A stretch of 64,000 bases of DNA from Distichodus sexfasciatus. Taxonomy: Eukaryota; Chordata; Actinopteri; Characiformes; Distichodontidae. The notes beneath the pieces were generated by a model. That model searched no databases and had not been told where the DNA came from. It saw only the letters and a program-made list of their open reading frames with translations. The stretch spans positions 248,719 to 312,718 of the forward strand of contig JAVGVS010000447.1 of NCBI GenBank assembly GCA_032718565.1, read 5' to 3'. Made by a program: the position numbers and the translations under genes. The number at the start of each line of letters is the position of its first letter. The first letter of the stretch is position 1. This document shows positions 47,962-58,997 of this stretch, piece after piece.

Positions 47962-48215
47962 TATTGGGCAAATTTCCCAGTCTAAAACTAAGCCTAGTCC
48001 TAGACTAACGCTGACTTTCTGTGGTAAATATCCACTGGCACTGCCACTTAGTCCAAGACTAGGCTTAATCCATCTTTCAAGAAAGTAGAGTCTGGTTGGT
48101 TTCCTGGACATGGATTAAGCCTAGTCTTGGACTAAATTGCAGATACAATGGAGATTTACCATTCAAACTCAAAGCTAGTCTAGGACTAGGCTTAATCTTC
48201 TACTAGGAAATATGT
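47962..48215. mobile_element. Small palindromic element, CTAGTCCTAGACT ends
   Basis: The left AAGCCTAGTCCTAGACTAA and the right CTAGTCTAGGACTAGGCTT are inverted copies, and an internal pair (AAGACTAGGCTTAATCC / GGATTAAGCCTAGTCTTGG) repeats the pattern. It is MITE-like with no coding capacity. Confidence 0.6.
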
Positions 48216-48824
48216 CCTTCATGGTTAGTTCAACGAGGAGGATGAGTCTGTGGCTGGAGTTCGATATAATAACACACCGTGTATGAATAATAAAATGATT
48301 TTAATGGATTTCATTTGGAATTTAGCTTTTGTGGCTGCACATAAACATCTCTTCTCATGAGTCATGGTTGCTCTCATCACGGGTCATGACCTTGTGGAAC
48401 AGGGTTGTTAGTTAGCCACTAGGAAACTGCTCCTGTAGTGCAGAGTGAGTCAAGCTACCGGGAAATTAACATGAATAAAACGTGGACGTGTTTGCCAAAA
48501 GCCACTCTGTCGCGGCACGATAACGTTCTGCGACATTTGAGCACTTAATTAACGACTAAGAAGCCGACCTCAGAGACCAGCGTCAGCACTTTAAACACAT
48601 TATTGTGACGCTCATGTGGACGAATGAAAAATAATTCAATGAGCCTTTTAGCACTGAGCGGAAATGACGCTAACTGTCACCATTAGCTATATTTACTGTT
48701 AGCCACATCAGCGTCCTCACCAGCTATTATTCCGCTACAGACTGCTACAGGCGTTATATGTAACATCAGGGATTAATTAATAAATAGTGGCGTCACAACT
48801 AACAACATTTTGCTGTTGCTAGGG

Positions 48825-49412
48825 TACTGGCACCAGCAAAATGGCAGGTAAGATGTTATATAGTTACTAGGTTATTATAGTGGTTGCTATAGTGTTGCTA
48901 GGTAACTGGTACGGTGTTGCCAGGTGTTTCCTAGAGTGCTAGGTGGTTGCTAAGGTGTTGCTAGATTATTACAGTGGTTGCTATAGTCTTGCAAGGTGGG
49001 TGCCAAGGTATTGCTAGGTGGCTGCTAAGGTGTTGCTAGGTGATTGCTAAGGTGTTGCTAGGTGGTTGCTAAGGTGTTGCTAGGTTATTATAGTGGTTGC
49101 TATAGTCTTGCTAGGTGGCTGCTAAGGTGTTGCTAGGTGATTGCTAAGGTGTTGCTAGGTGATTGCTAAGTTGTTGCTAGGTGGTTGCTAAGGTGTTGCT
49201 AGGTTATTATAGTGGTTGCTATAGTCTTGCTAGGTGGCTGCTAAGGTGTTGCTAGGTGGCTGCTAAGGTGTTGCTAGGTGGCTGCTAAGTTGTTGCTAGG
49301 TGGTTGCTAAGGTGTTGCTAGATTATTATAGTGGTTGCTATAGTCTTGCTAGGTGGCTGCTAAGGTGTTGCTAGGTGGTTGCTAAGGTGTTGCTAGGTGG
49401 TTGCTAGTTGCA
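48825..49412. repeat. GTTGCTAGGTGGTTGCTAAG minisatellite with about 118-bp higher-order unit
   Basis: A basic unit of about 21 bp (TTGCTAGGTGGTTGCTAAGG) repeats. The marker TTATTATAGTGGTTGCTATA recurs near 48965, 49084, 49202 and 49320, giving a higher-order period of about 118 bp. It lies in the largest l3mbtl3 intron. Confidence 0.9.
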
Positions 49413-50194
49413 ACACTAATTTTTATTAGCTAATCCCCAACGTGATTGGTGTTGAATTGGCAGAAGTGGCATCTGATTGGCCACCATGCCTCACTGCATC
49501 ACAGTGCAATCTTGGCAGCTGCCAGATGGAGTCAGAGGATGGAGTCCACCTTGGCCAAGATGGAAGCAAGCTTGTAGCTTGTAGTGTAGTAACTGCTACA
49601 TTGCTTCTTTAAATGTAAATTTAACGCGCTATGCATTGTTATATATCGTTATCGGATACGGGATTTTGCTAGTATCGCACAGCCCTGGAGCCACAATGCT
49701 ATTTTCCGGTCAGCTGTTTAAGAAGTTAAACCGGCTCGCGCTGGACGTTTAAAACCATTTTTTTATTCCAATTTGCGGCCGGCCGGCGAGGCTCTGTTGA
49801 CGGAAAATAACGAGCAAAGGCCTCGAGGTGCGAAGTTCATCCTGGATCTCATTAGGGTCCGAAACGGAAAGCACAGAGGACATAAAGAAAGACAAAGAGG
49901 AGAGAGGGAGAGAAAGGAGAGAGGAATGAGTCAGAGGAGAAAAAAGGCTGGCGGAACAGTTGTAGCGCTCGACGAGGTACGTCTGTCGCCACTATGCTAA
50001 TGCACGATAAAAAGGACGAGGTGCCAGGACCGAGGGAGTGTGAGAGAGAACAGCAAAAAGAGAGACAAACAGGCTTCAGATTAAGGACAGAAATGTGATT
50101 TTGCTGTTATGCGCATCAGAGGTTTTATCATTTAATAACTTTACATTTATGACCTTAAAGGGCTTCAGGGTGCATTCAATTATCACTTTTCTTC
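49413..50194. other. Intron segment, no gene recognised
   Basis: Contains a purine-rich run (49860-49950) and no coding signal. Confidence 0.4.
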
Positions 50195-50501
50195 TAGGGG
50201 TGAATTAAATCCCAAGTCTCATCACGATACAATATTATATCGATTCAATGGACAACAATATTAAAAAGTCTGATGCGGTACGATTTCCATTTGATTCAGT
50301 ACAGGATTGAGTGATCATTATCTTGATTTAATACCACTTCAACTCATATCAAATCACAAAAAGTACCAAAATATCATTTGACGTTTTTATTCTTAATCTT
50401 AAAATTATGTTACAAAATGCATGATGTCATTCAATGTTTTGATTTTAATCGTTAATCGTTGAATCACTGTAGCAATGTAGACTGATGTATCGTTACACCT
50501 A
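50195..50501 (+). mobile_element. TAGGGGTG hAT-like MITE, copy 2
   Basis: The left end TAGGGGTG and right end TTACACCTA are inverted. The interior CTCATCACGATACAATATTA, ATATCATTTGACG and TGTAGACTGATGTATCG matches the copy at 20935-21296. About 307 bp, non-coding. Confidence 0.65.
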
Positions 50502-50934
50502 TATTTTCTGCATGAGTCATTGAGTCTCAACCAATATCTTTAATCTTAAGTTTCTTAAAAAATCTCCAAAAAATCACGCCCTACTTCCAGGTCTATTGTC
50601 TGCACTTTGTGTCCACTACCTAGTAGTTCACGTCCCGATTAGATCTCTCCTACTTCCGGGTTTTGTGTACACTTCGCGTTCCCTCTTCCTAGTAGTTCAC
50701 TGGTGAATTAGATCGCGTGTTTGCTTTCAAACACCTGGTTTTGATTCTGTTCCGCGTTCTGATTGGTTTATGAGTTTATTAGCTTGTTTCATTCTGTTAC
50801 TTTAACCCAGCCCGATCCGGCTGTACTTTGTGTTCTTCTCCCTCATACTTCGGTCGCGTGGTTCTGTGTGGATTATTTTCGTTTTGTTCACGGTCCTGGA
50901 TTTTTCTGTTATATTTTTCCCTGGCTCGAACCCC

Positions 50935-51240
50935 AGGGACGGCCGTAGGGTTTTTCTGTGTGGAGTCTACATGCTCCCTCCGTGTTTGAGTGGGTTTTCT
51001 CCGGGTGCTCCGGTCTCCTCCCACAGTTCGAAGGCATGCGTTATAGGTTAACTGATGACTCTAAATTGGCCCTTAGGGTGTGAATGTGTGTGTGACTGTG
51101 TGAGTGTGTGTGCCCTGCGGTGTGTTGGCACCTGCCCAGGGCTGGTCCCCGCCTTGCGCCCGAAAGTTGCTGGGATAGGCTCCGGTCTCCCCGCGACCCC
51201 AGTTGGGATTACAGCGGTTCGGAAAATGAATGAATGAATG
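50935..51240 (+). repeat. DANA/Mermaid-like SINE, near full body
   Basis: TTTCTGTGTGGAGTCTACAT, GGTTTTCTCCGGGTGCTCCG, AGGTTAACTGATGACTCTAA and CCGCGACCCCAGTTGGGATT are the successive body blocks of this fish SINE, ending in (GAAT)n. The tRNA-like head is missing. Confidence 0.8.
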
Positions 51241-51700
51241 AATTTTTCCCTGGCTTCACGTATGTTTTTCCCCGTTGCTGCAGGCTTGTGCTACATGCTA
51301 ACCGCTAACCGCGTTGACGGTTCACCGTGGACTTTCTCGTGAGTAGGAACTTCGGATCCTTCGGTTTCCCAGTAGCTCGGTTGTTCCTGGACAGAGACTT
51401 TGAGTTGCACGTTGCACTGGATTACCTGAGCAGAGCACGAGACCTGAGCCATTGTTTATGTTTCTGATACATCTTCGAGTGACTGCATCTGGTGTGCATT
51501 TTTTCTGTTTATGTTTTTTCATTAAAAGCCCACCATCAAGTCTACTGCGTTGTTCCCCTTTATTTTTTTGCTTTTTTGCCACGTGACCCCCATGACAGTT
51601 GAATAGTTCTTCCACCAAAACATTAAGGCATTAGTTCATTACATTCAAAAGTGTTGAATCAGTTGTCACCTGTGATCCATCAAGTATAACTTTGCCAGCA

Positions 51701-51898
51701 GACTTTAGCAGACTTTAGCTGACGCTCTTATCCACAGCAACTTGCATTTCCTAATTTCAGGGACAGCTCCCCTGAGAGCAATTTAGGATTAAGGGTCATG
51801 CTCAGGGGCCCAGTGTTGGTAATGCCAGAGGTCCAATTTGAACCCTCAAGCTCTTGGACCTGAGGCGAATGTCCAATCACGAGGCCACCAACACCCCA
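51701..51898 (-). repeat. tRNA-headed SINE (family of 12681)
   Basis: GCTGACGCTCTTATCCACAG, TTTCCTAATTTCAGGGACAG and CAATTTGAACCCTCAAGCTC are the inverted tail, body and B-box region of the same SINE as at 12681-12868. Confidence 0.65.
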
Positions 51899-52141
51899 TA
51901 TATTACGCTTGTAAAATGTAAAATGGTTATGATGTTTGATATGGTGTTATGCATCGTGAACTAAGATGGGGGAACTTTAATGTTCTCAGCAATTTTCAGA
52001 AGTGAACCTACACCCTTGTGGCAGACATTTATTGGTCTCCAAAATTTTTAATAATCAGTATCGGCCCTCAAAAAAAGCCATATCGGTCAACCCCTGGAGT
52101 AAAGTTTGACAAAAGTAAAGCTGATTTATGATGATTCCTAC

Positions 52142-52233
52142 CTTTGGATTCCACCACAGACGACACCTCGCTCTCCACTTCCTCTTCCTGTGGCGGCTCC
52201 TCCACTTTCCGCACTTTACACGGCCGACCAACC
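52142..52233 (-). CDS. l3mbtl3: l3mbtl3 exon: basic/acidic linker
   Basis: 92 bp with acceptor GCTGTCTCAG and donor AAAG|GTAGGA. It encodes VGRPCKVRKVEEPPQEEEVE and an acidic/serine stretch ending VVESK. Joined to the previous exon it makes KRRVGRPCKVRK, an AT-hook-like basic motif. Phase 1 at both sides agrees with its neighbours. Confidence 0.85.
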
Positions 52234-53572
52234 CTGAGACAGCGTGACATCATCAGTGACGTCATCAACACCGATTATTAAAACACCTAGCTACCCATAA
52301 AGCTTAACTCTCAGTTAGCAAAATAAAAACTTTGGCTATTTGGCTATTTATTTTACTTTGGCTGTTTAATAATTCATAGCACATGCTCCGACAAAAAGCT
52401 AAACACACACTCATACACACACACCATCTGCCTTCTTCAGTGGATGTGAATGCTAAACATTAGCAAATTCCCTTGCTTACGGCCAAATTCCCGCTTGTTC
52501 TCCTAGCTCGGCTGTTCTTTTACTCCGTGAGGCGCGCTAATCCTCATTTGAAAGTAACATAGAATATTCCTGGAGCGAGCGCTTCCACACGGGGAGCGAC
52601 AAAGAACAGCTGATTAAGCCGATTAAAATCTCCAGACTCTAGAAAAAAACGAACAGTGTGGGAAAAGTAAAACTCTATACAGACTCGGAGAGAAAACAAG
52701 CGGCAAACTTCATCTCTGACAACAACAAAGTCTCCTAACAGCGTGTTATTATTTAGGCTAAAGCAGAATTATGTTAATGATTCTAATTGTTGTTTGCATT
52801 CAACAAAAGCAAAATAAGCGAAATGAATCTTAAAAAAAATGAAAACTGCAAATATAGCTACTAGTTAACTTGTTGTCACGGATACCACTGTTACGTTTTG
52901 TCTTCTGTCTTGTCATGTCTGTCATGTCCTAGTCCTGCCTCCTCATTGTTTCCTATCGGTTCTTTCTGTTAAACCAGCTTTGTTATGGTGCGCACCTGTT
53001 TTTCAGCCCCTCAGCTCTCATAAAGCAACACTCATACCAACACAAGCCTTGAATGCTAAACTAGCATGGTAGTGATGTTGGCTAACTGCTAGCTAGATGC
53101 TGGCTAACCAAACGGCAAATGACTGGCTTCCTAATAAAGTGGCCAGCGAGAATGTCATGACCATTTTGGACTTGATTGGGGTTCTGGTGCTAATAAAGTG
53201 GCCAGTGAAACTGTTGTGAGTTTATAACTTATTACCTGAAGTTACGTGGTTCCTGATAAAGTGGCCGGTGTTTTGTGACCACTTTTGGCTAAAATGATGA
53301 TTTAATTAGAACATTTTGTTTATTATCATATTATATATCAAACAGTTTGCAAACATGAGTAATCGCAGGCATCGCCATCATCAACAGACTCTAGTGTAAC
53401 TGTGCCAAACTGTACCAGCTTTCACCCAACATCAGCAACAGCCCAGCCATGAATCACTCGCTCTAACTGGCATCACAAGTCCAACTGTTATTTCTTGGAT
53501 TTCGTTTGTGGTAATTGCGATCGGGAAATCCCCTCTCAGCAGTAATTCTACTGTAACGCATCAAACGTTTAC
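52234..53572. other. Intron with short tandem AATAAAGTGGCC units
   Basis: The phrase CTAATAAAGTGGCCAG and variants recur near 53133, 53190 and 53255. No coding signal. Confidence 0.45.
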
Positions 53573-53677
53573 CTTCTCTTGGTTTCTGTAGCGACGGGCT
53601 TTTTTGGTGCCGTTTCCGTGGCGCCAGACGTGGTGTTGGTCCTGTCCGGGTGGGAGGAGCTGGAGGAGGCGGAGTTA
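53573..53677 (-). CDS. l3mbtl3: l3mbtl3 exon: Ser/Thr-rich linker
   Basis: 105 bp. Acceptor CCACTTTTCTCCAG, donor AGAG AAG|GTAAAC. It encodes NSASSSSSHPDRTNTTSGAT and then PKKPVATETKR, a low-complexity linker with a basic end. The two trailing bases (AG) pair with the G of the next exon to give Arg. Confidence 0.85.
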
Positions 53678-54194
53678 CTGGAGAAAAGTGGATAATGGAG
53701 GACAGAGCGAGGGACGAGATAGAAAGAGAAGTGACGTGAGAATTAAAGACCGATGTTCTCCAGCTGATTATCTAATTATTAAAATAACTCAAATTAATCA
53801 AATAAACACACATTTACATATTTATATTGATATTTTTGTTTACTTACATTCCTTTTAATGCAAATATATTTTGAGATTGTGGGTGCGACATGAAGTGAAA
53901 CCCACATTGATTTTTTGGCACAGAACTTTAAGAGATATTGAAATTTGGATTTCCACTTGGACTTCTGTTTATGTTTTTCAACCTTGTGTTCCAAAAATCA
54001 TCATTCTGAAAATGTAAATGTTCTCAACTTTACAAAAACCTTGGTTTTATATAATATCTCATTCCGAACTGGTGCTGGAGCTTAAAAATTGCATCAGACA
54101 TCACTGTCACAGCGGGTGAGAACTGGTTAATAATGGAGCTTGTTCAGCTTCTCTGCAACTGCACTAATTAGTCGCTTTAACTTTTGAGGAGGAG

Positions 54195-54345
54195 TGTGTG
54201 TGTGTTCATATGAGCGTGTCTTCGTGTACTTTGTGAGGACCTGAGTGTCCCCTAAAGGACAAGAAAAACTATGATTTGTCCTTTATTATGGTTTGTGGGG
54301 ACATTTTCATGGTTTGTGAGGACCGGCCCCAGTAGGAAGCAAGGA
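54195..54345. repeat. Fragment related to the CA-flanked cassettes
   Basis: CTTTGTGAGGACCTGAGTGT, TTTGTGGGGACATTTTCATG and TTTGTGAGGACCGG repeat the core phrase of the cassettes at 58722 and 62500. It adjoins a GT run. Confidence 0.45.
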
Positions 54346-54384
54346 TTTCATAGTTTCATTTTGTGTTTTATTTCATTTATACAT

Positions 54385-54480
54385 TATCTGAATCACTTCA
54401 TTCCTGAATCGTGAGGACCAGAGCCTATCCCTGAACTTCGGGCATGAGGCGGGGACCAACTCCGGACACACCACAGGGCA
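54385..54480 (-). repeat. DANA/Mermaid-like SINE 3' end
   Basis: The inverted order of GAGCCTATCCC, GGGCATGAGGCGGGGACC and ACACCACAGGGCACAC matches the 3' end of the SINE at 50935-51240. It is followed by (CA)n. Confidence 0.6.
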
Positions 54481-54525
54481 CACACACACACACACACACA
54501 CATTACAGTAAGGTGGGATACTGAC

Positions 54526-54669
54526 TCCTGTGTGTCTGTACTGGTTTCCGGACTCGGTTCTGGGCGTCTGGGTCGACCCACTCCGGATCCAGGCATCTCT
54601 CCACTCAGTCGGTCGGGAAGAAACGAGTCCTTGCTGAGGTTGATGTCCGAGTAGGGGCAGCCCACAGCG
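54526..54669 (-). CDS. l3mbtl3: l3mbtl3 exon: end of C2HC zinc finger and linker
   Basis: 144 bp. The acceptor is a (UG)8-UUUAG tract in the transcript. The exon encodes AVGCPYSDINLSKDSFLPDR, then LSGEMPGSGVGRPRRPEP. The first Cys is the last zinc ligand, and DRLSGEMP is an L3MBTL3 hallmark. The donor was set by phase at GGA|GTCAGT; an alternative GT four bases on would break the frame with the next exon. GRPRRP is AT-hook-like. Confidence 0.85.
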
Positions 54670-55160
54670 CTAAACACACACACACACACACGCGTGTTTA
54701 CATCTGGCGAAAGTTCCAGTAAGCGCACAGAACTGAAGCCACACTATTTGAGGAGACAACTTTTCACCTCGATGAGAAACATCGTCATGTTTTACTATCG
54801 CGAGATCTCGTCTCACGCCTAATCGTTACAGAGCTGACGAGCATCCCGGCGCTCTGGGGAATCGTCACGGCAACGGGAGGCTAAAGAATGAGGGATGTTT
54901 TCACCCAACAAAAGAAATTAGCATACAAATAGGAGAAGAGCTGTCACTCGAGAGGAGGAGGAGAGGATTCCAGAACACACATACACACACACTCACACAC
55001 ACTCACACACACACACACACACACACTGTTTGCAAACATGGACAGTAAGAGAGTGAATGAGAGGGAGGAAGACAGACCGTGAGACAAAATCTGAGTGGGA
55101 GAGAAAGAGAGGAAGAAGGATGAGTATCTTCATCAGAGAGGAATGGAACTCGTTCGTTAT
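54670..55160. other. Intron segment with CA microsatellites
   Basis: CA runs at about 54675-54690 and 54977-55025. No coding signal. Confidence 0.5.
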
Positions 55161-55537
55161 CACTCGTTCCTCCTGCTGTTTCTCACATTTTTTCTCAGCT
55201 CTTTTTTTCTCTCTCTTTCTTTATCTTCCCTTCTCTCTCTCCTTCTCCCATCTTCTTTGTTTTTTTTCCTCTCATTCTCTTTCTCTCTCGTTTCCCCTTA
55301 TTCTCTATCTTCCTTTTTCTCTTTCTCATTCTCTCACTCCCTTCCTCTTTTTCTCTTACGCTCTCTTCCCTTTTTCTCTCTCTTACTTTTCTTCTCTGTT
55401 CCTTTCACTCTCTTCCCCTTTGTCTCTCTTCCACCTTTTCTCTGCTTTCCTCTCTCTGTCTCACTCTCTCACATTTTCTTTCATAGCCTCACTCTCTTTC
55501 TATTCCTCTCTCTCTCTCTCTCTATCATCTCTACAGG
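55152..55537. repeat. Long polypyrimidine tract
   Basis: About 385 bp of almost pure C/T on the plus strand (TCTCTCTTTCTC type), next to a purine run at about 55540-55590. The transcript of l3mbtl3 carries the purine side. The long open frames here are artefacts of composition. Confidence 0.85.
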
Positions 55538-55593
55538 TGGAGAGGAGAGAGACAGAGAGGAAAAGAGGGAGACAGAGAGAGAGACACACTCAC

Positions 55594-55696
55594 CTGTGAT
55601 GACCGGAGTAGCGAGCTCCTTTGACGTGTCCGACTCCTCTGCAGCCGGGGGTAGGACAACCTCCCTGATCCCATTCCTCACACACGTCCTGCACAC
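55594..55696 (-). CDS. l3mbtl3: l3mbtl3 exon: C2HC zinc finger
   Basis: 103 bp. The start at 55696 was chosen over the CAG at 55690-55688 because only it keeps phase with the previous exon. It encodes VQDVCEEWDQGGC, then PTPGCRGVGHVKGARYSGHH. With the Cys of the next exon this makes the C-P-x-P-G-C ... H ... C zinc finger of the L3MBTL and MYT1 type. The donor CACAG|GTGAGT is strong; the acceptor is preceded by UG repeats. Confidence 0.93.
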
Positions 55697-55724
55697 CTAC
55701 ACACACACACCGACACATTGAAAT

Positions 55725-56205
55725 GGATTAGAAAAGAATAGAATAGAAATAGAATATATTGGTGAAACAGAAGTGATAAAGTTGAATAAAACAGAATAGA
55801 AGACTGAAATAGAATTGAATAAAACTGAATAGAACAGAACGGTAAAGAAACAGAAAGGAATGGAAATAGAATACCATAGTGAAATAGGACAGAATAATGA
55901 AATCAAATAGAATAGAACAGAGTAGAATATTCAAATAGAATCGATTAGAATGTTCCAGAAACAGAGAGGAACATAGATGGAGTATAATAATAGAAACAGA
56001 ACAGAATTATAAAGTTGAAAAGAATAGAATGGAATGGAATAGAACGGAAGACTAAAGAAACAGAAAGGAACAGAAATAGAACAGAATGCTATAGAAACAG
56101 AGAGGAACAGAAATATTCTATAAAAGTAATACTAGAACAATGAAGTTGAATAGAACAGAAAAGAAATGGAACAGAAGAGCATAAAATGGTGTGGAACATA
56201 ATATC
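55725..56205. repeat. AATAG-based degenerate satellite, left part
   Basis: Variants of AGAATAGAAATAGAATAGAA and GAAACAGAAAGGAACAGAAA repeat for about 480 bp. The array resumes at 58190 after an inserted LINE. Confidence 0.8.
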
Positions 56206-56219
56206 ACATCAACTTAGGG

Positions 56220-56507
56220 TGGAACATCACTGTCTGGTATGGGAACTGTAAAGTTTCAGACTGCAACACACTTCAGCGAGTAGTGAGAGCGGCTGAGGAG
56301 GTCATTGGTGTGACCCTACCCCCCCTGAAAGACATTTTCCAGACCTGCTGCTACAACAGAGCCAGGAACATAGTGAAGGACCACGCTCATCCACTACATG
56401 GACTCTTTTCACTGTCTGGCAAACGGTATCACAGCCTCCAATCTGCCACCAAGAGACTGTGTAACAGCTTCATACCACAAGCCATCAGGACTCTGAACGC
56501 ACATTAA
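56220..56507 (+). pseudogene. LINE ORF2 C-terminal remnant
   Basis: An open frame from WNITVWYGNC through LQRVVRAAEEVIGVTLPPLK to FIPQAIRTLNAH and a TAA stop. This is the familiar end of L2/CR1-clade reverse-transcriptase proteins. Only about 95 codons remain, with no polymerase core, so the element is dead. Confidence 0.8.
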
Positions 56508-56777
56508 TATCAGAGCTCTCTTAAAATACCTCAAACTCCCTCACACCTGCACTTTACATACCTACTGTCCACTGTTACATCAGGCACGCTCAGATGCACT
56601 AGAGTTAACACAATAACTGTACACTCCTCCCTCAACTGATGTCCTCAATTCCACATCTAACCTGTGCAGTATAATAATCATGTGCAACATCAGTCATTAA
56701 GGTTTACATCCCCACCTTCAAATAGTACTGGAGTGTTGTGTGTTTATTGTTCTGTCTATTTATTAATATTATTATTA

Positions 56778-57538
56778 GGGGCCATGTAGTGGAACACCAC
56801 TGGAATCGTGCTGATTTTTTTTTCTGCCTTAAAACGCGTTGTGGAGAAAAAACTGTAAGACCTACAGCTTTGAAATTTGGCAGGTAGGTCCGGTACCTCA
56901 CCCACTACTCAGGCAAAAAAAATTGCACCAAAATAAGCTATTTTGCATTTTTCCAAAAAAAAAAAAAAAACTTTTGAACCGTAGCTCCGATTCTCAAAAA
57001 TCTTATATCACCTTATTCCTTGGGTTAAGATGATTTTTTTAGACCCTTGCATCTATTTCTGCCGTATTTGATTTTTCGCTAATTTGCATAAAATGAAAAC
57101 CCATCTTTTTCGAACTAGTCCCTGGATTTTTATCCAATCTGCATGCAACTGGTATCATTTGAATCCCAAGACACTCTTCTTTAATTATTATCGAGCACAT
57201 TTTTAATTTAGGTCTTCATATTTCTGTAATATGCAAATAAATGTGGTGGGCTTGGCATAGGACTGCAACACCACACACCGAGTGTCATAGAAATCCGGCT
57301 CTGGGTGGGCTACAGCTTTGAAATTTGGCAGGTAGGTCCGGGACCCCACCCTCTACTCAAGCAAAAAAAATATTGCACCACTCTGCCAGTTGGTGGCGCT
57401 ATAATAGCGCTATTTTGCGTTTTGCCTAATAAGTTTTGAACCGTAGCACCCTAGATAAAAGGATGAAACGTGTCATATTTCAACATCTGTCCACTTCGAT
57501 TCGTCAAAAACTGATGAAGCTGCAAACTGCATGGCCCC
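56778..57538. mobile_element. Nested element with GGGGCCATG ends
   Basis: GGGGCCATG at the left and CATGGCCCC at the right are inverted. A phrase (CTACAGCTTTGAAATTTGGC, then AGGTAGGTCCGG) occurs twice inside, at 56858 and 57308. No transposase. Family not identified. Confidence 0.6.
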
Positions 57539-57702
57539 CGTAATCACCGCTTGCAGTTATATTTTTGTATTGTGATGCTCTTGCACTCCATCTGTTACAA
57601 GCTGCTTAGATGCTGATGCTGCCAATGTGCCTTAAAAACATTACTAAGCAATACTTGTTTACATTCCGTCTCGTCACTAAATGTCACTTGTGTACTATGT
57701 TA

Positions 57703-58011
57703 TAGGGCTGGGTTCAAAAAATCGATTCACCGATCAATATCGATTCTCGTTCGAAAAATACAATATCGATTCAAAAATTCGCGGATCGAGACCGGCGAAA
57801 CCGAAGCCAAACAGAGCCATGGCTGAAGCTGCTCCGCTCAAATCACCATCTGGTGCAGTCCATCGACACAGGGATATGCTCAACTCAAGTTATTTTATAA
57901 CCAAGCAAAACTAGTATTGACGCAAAGAAATCTCTAAATAAATCGATATCGAATCGAATTGAGAATTGAATCGGATCATGACCTTGTGAATCGGAATCGA
58001 ACCCAGCCCTA
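57703..58011 (-). mobile_element. hAT-like MITE, TAGGGCTGGG family, copy 2 (nested)
   Basis: Terminal inverted repeats TAGGGCTGGGTTC and GAACCCAGCCCTA, 309 bp long. The flanking 8-mers CTATGTTA (57695-57702) and CTATCTTA (58012-58019) differ at one base. The 8-bp duplication is the hAT hallmark. Related to 9503-9870. Confidence 0.85.
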
Positions 58012-58189
58012 CTATCTTACTGCGTTCGTTCTGTATTTATTGTGTTGCTTGTTGCACATTCTGTCCTGTTGACTGTAATGTTTCAGTGTTACTACATGTT
58101 GCACCGGGGCCATGGGGAAACGCTGTCTCATCACACTTTGTACATGTATAAAGCGACTGATGACAATAAAGAGCCTTGAACCTTGAACA

Positions 58190-58400
58190 CAATAGAATAG
58201 AATGAAGTAGAACAGCAAACAGTAAAACAGGCTAAAGAAACAGAAAGGAATCGAAATAGAATATTATGTTGAATAATATATAAAATAAAATAATGAGGTA
58301 AAAAAGAGTAGGAGAATAGAAAAGAGTGGAACGTAATATAATAAAAAAAATAAAAATAACAATTTATGGAGGAACACAACAGAATAGAATGAGTGCAGTA
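58190..58400. repeat. AATAG-based degenerate satellite, right part
   Basis: It resumes with AATAGAATAGAATGAAGTAG directly after the LINE tail and continues in the style of 55725-56205. Confidence 0.75.
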
Positions 58401-58721
58401 GAATATGGATGAGATCAGGAGGTAATGAATTGTAACAGATCTTGATGATATTGTTCAGTAAAATCCAAAGTAAAGCTCGACTTCGTACAGACACACCTCC
58501 ATCACATCGCTCTTCTCTGTTATTACATGATTATTTATTTAATATAATTATAATAAAACCCTAACATCACGTGGAACAGACGCCTGCGTGTTTCTGCACT
58601 GATCTGCAGTCTGTAATGTCAAACATTAATGTGTGCTAATTTATGGATGAACATGTTTACTGTGATAACAGATAACCACTTATGAAACATGTACTGCTAT
58701 TCTCTCACACACACACACAGT

Positions 58722-58997
58722 CTTGTATTACTATCTTTGTGAGGTCCCTCCATAGACTCCCATAATGACTAAAGTACATAATTTTACAGCTACACCTAAT
58801 CCTAACCCTAACCTTAACCTCAGTAACCAAAAGCACATCTTTTACCTCTTTTAGTTTCTCAAATAAAACAAGCACATTTTCTATAAAGTCATTTCTCCTC
58901 ATGGGGACCTCTCAAATGTCCCCACAAAGCCCCAAAAACAGATAAAAGTGATTTTAGGGACAAAAAGGTCCCCACAATGCCATAAATACATGGCCAC
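58722..58997 (+). mobile_element. CA-flanked cassette, type A, copy 1
   Basis: It starts TCTTGTATTACTATCTTTGT followed by GAGGTCC, and ends GGTCCCCACAATGCCATAAA then TACATG. The ends are imperfect inverted repeats. CA repeats lie on both sides. The interior has CCTAATCCTAACCCTAACC and CTCATGGGGACCTCTCAAAT. Near-identical units are at 62500 and 62800. Confidence 0.7.

Larger units (their letters stand above)
56212..58189 (+). mobile_element. L2/CR1-type LINE 3' end, 5'-truncated and interrupted
   Basis: The 5' side keeps the C-terminal part of the reverse-transcriptase ORF (next entry). The 3' side has an untranslated tail ending in TGACAATAAAGAGCCTTGAA and short CCTTGAA repeats, typical of L2-like elements. 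It is interrupted by DNA elements at 56778-57538 and 57703-58011. The LINE sits inside the AATAG satellite. Confidence 0.75.

Noticed and set aside
55057..55721. Two overlapping Leu/Ser/Phe-rich frames of about 180-208 codons
   Set aside because: Translation of a polypyrimidine tract. The real coding sequence nearby is on the other strand.
56283..56507. Apparent small gene
   Set aside because: It is the C-terminal remnant of a LINE reverse-transcriptase frame.
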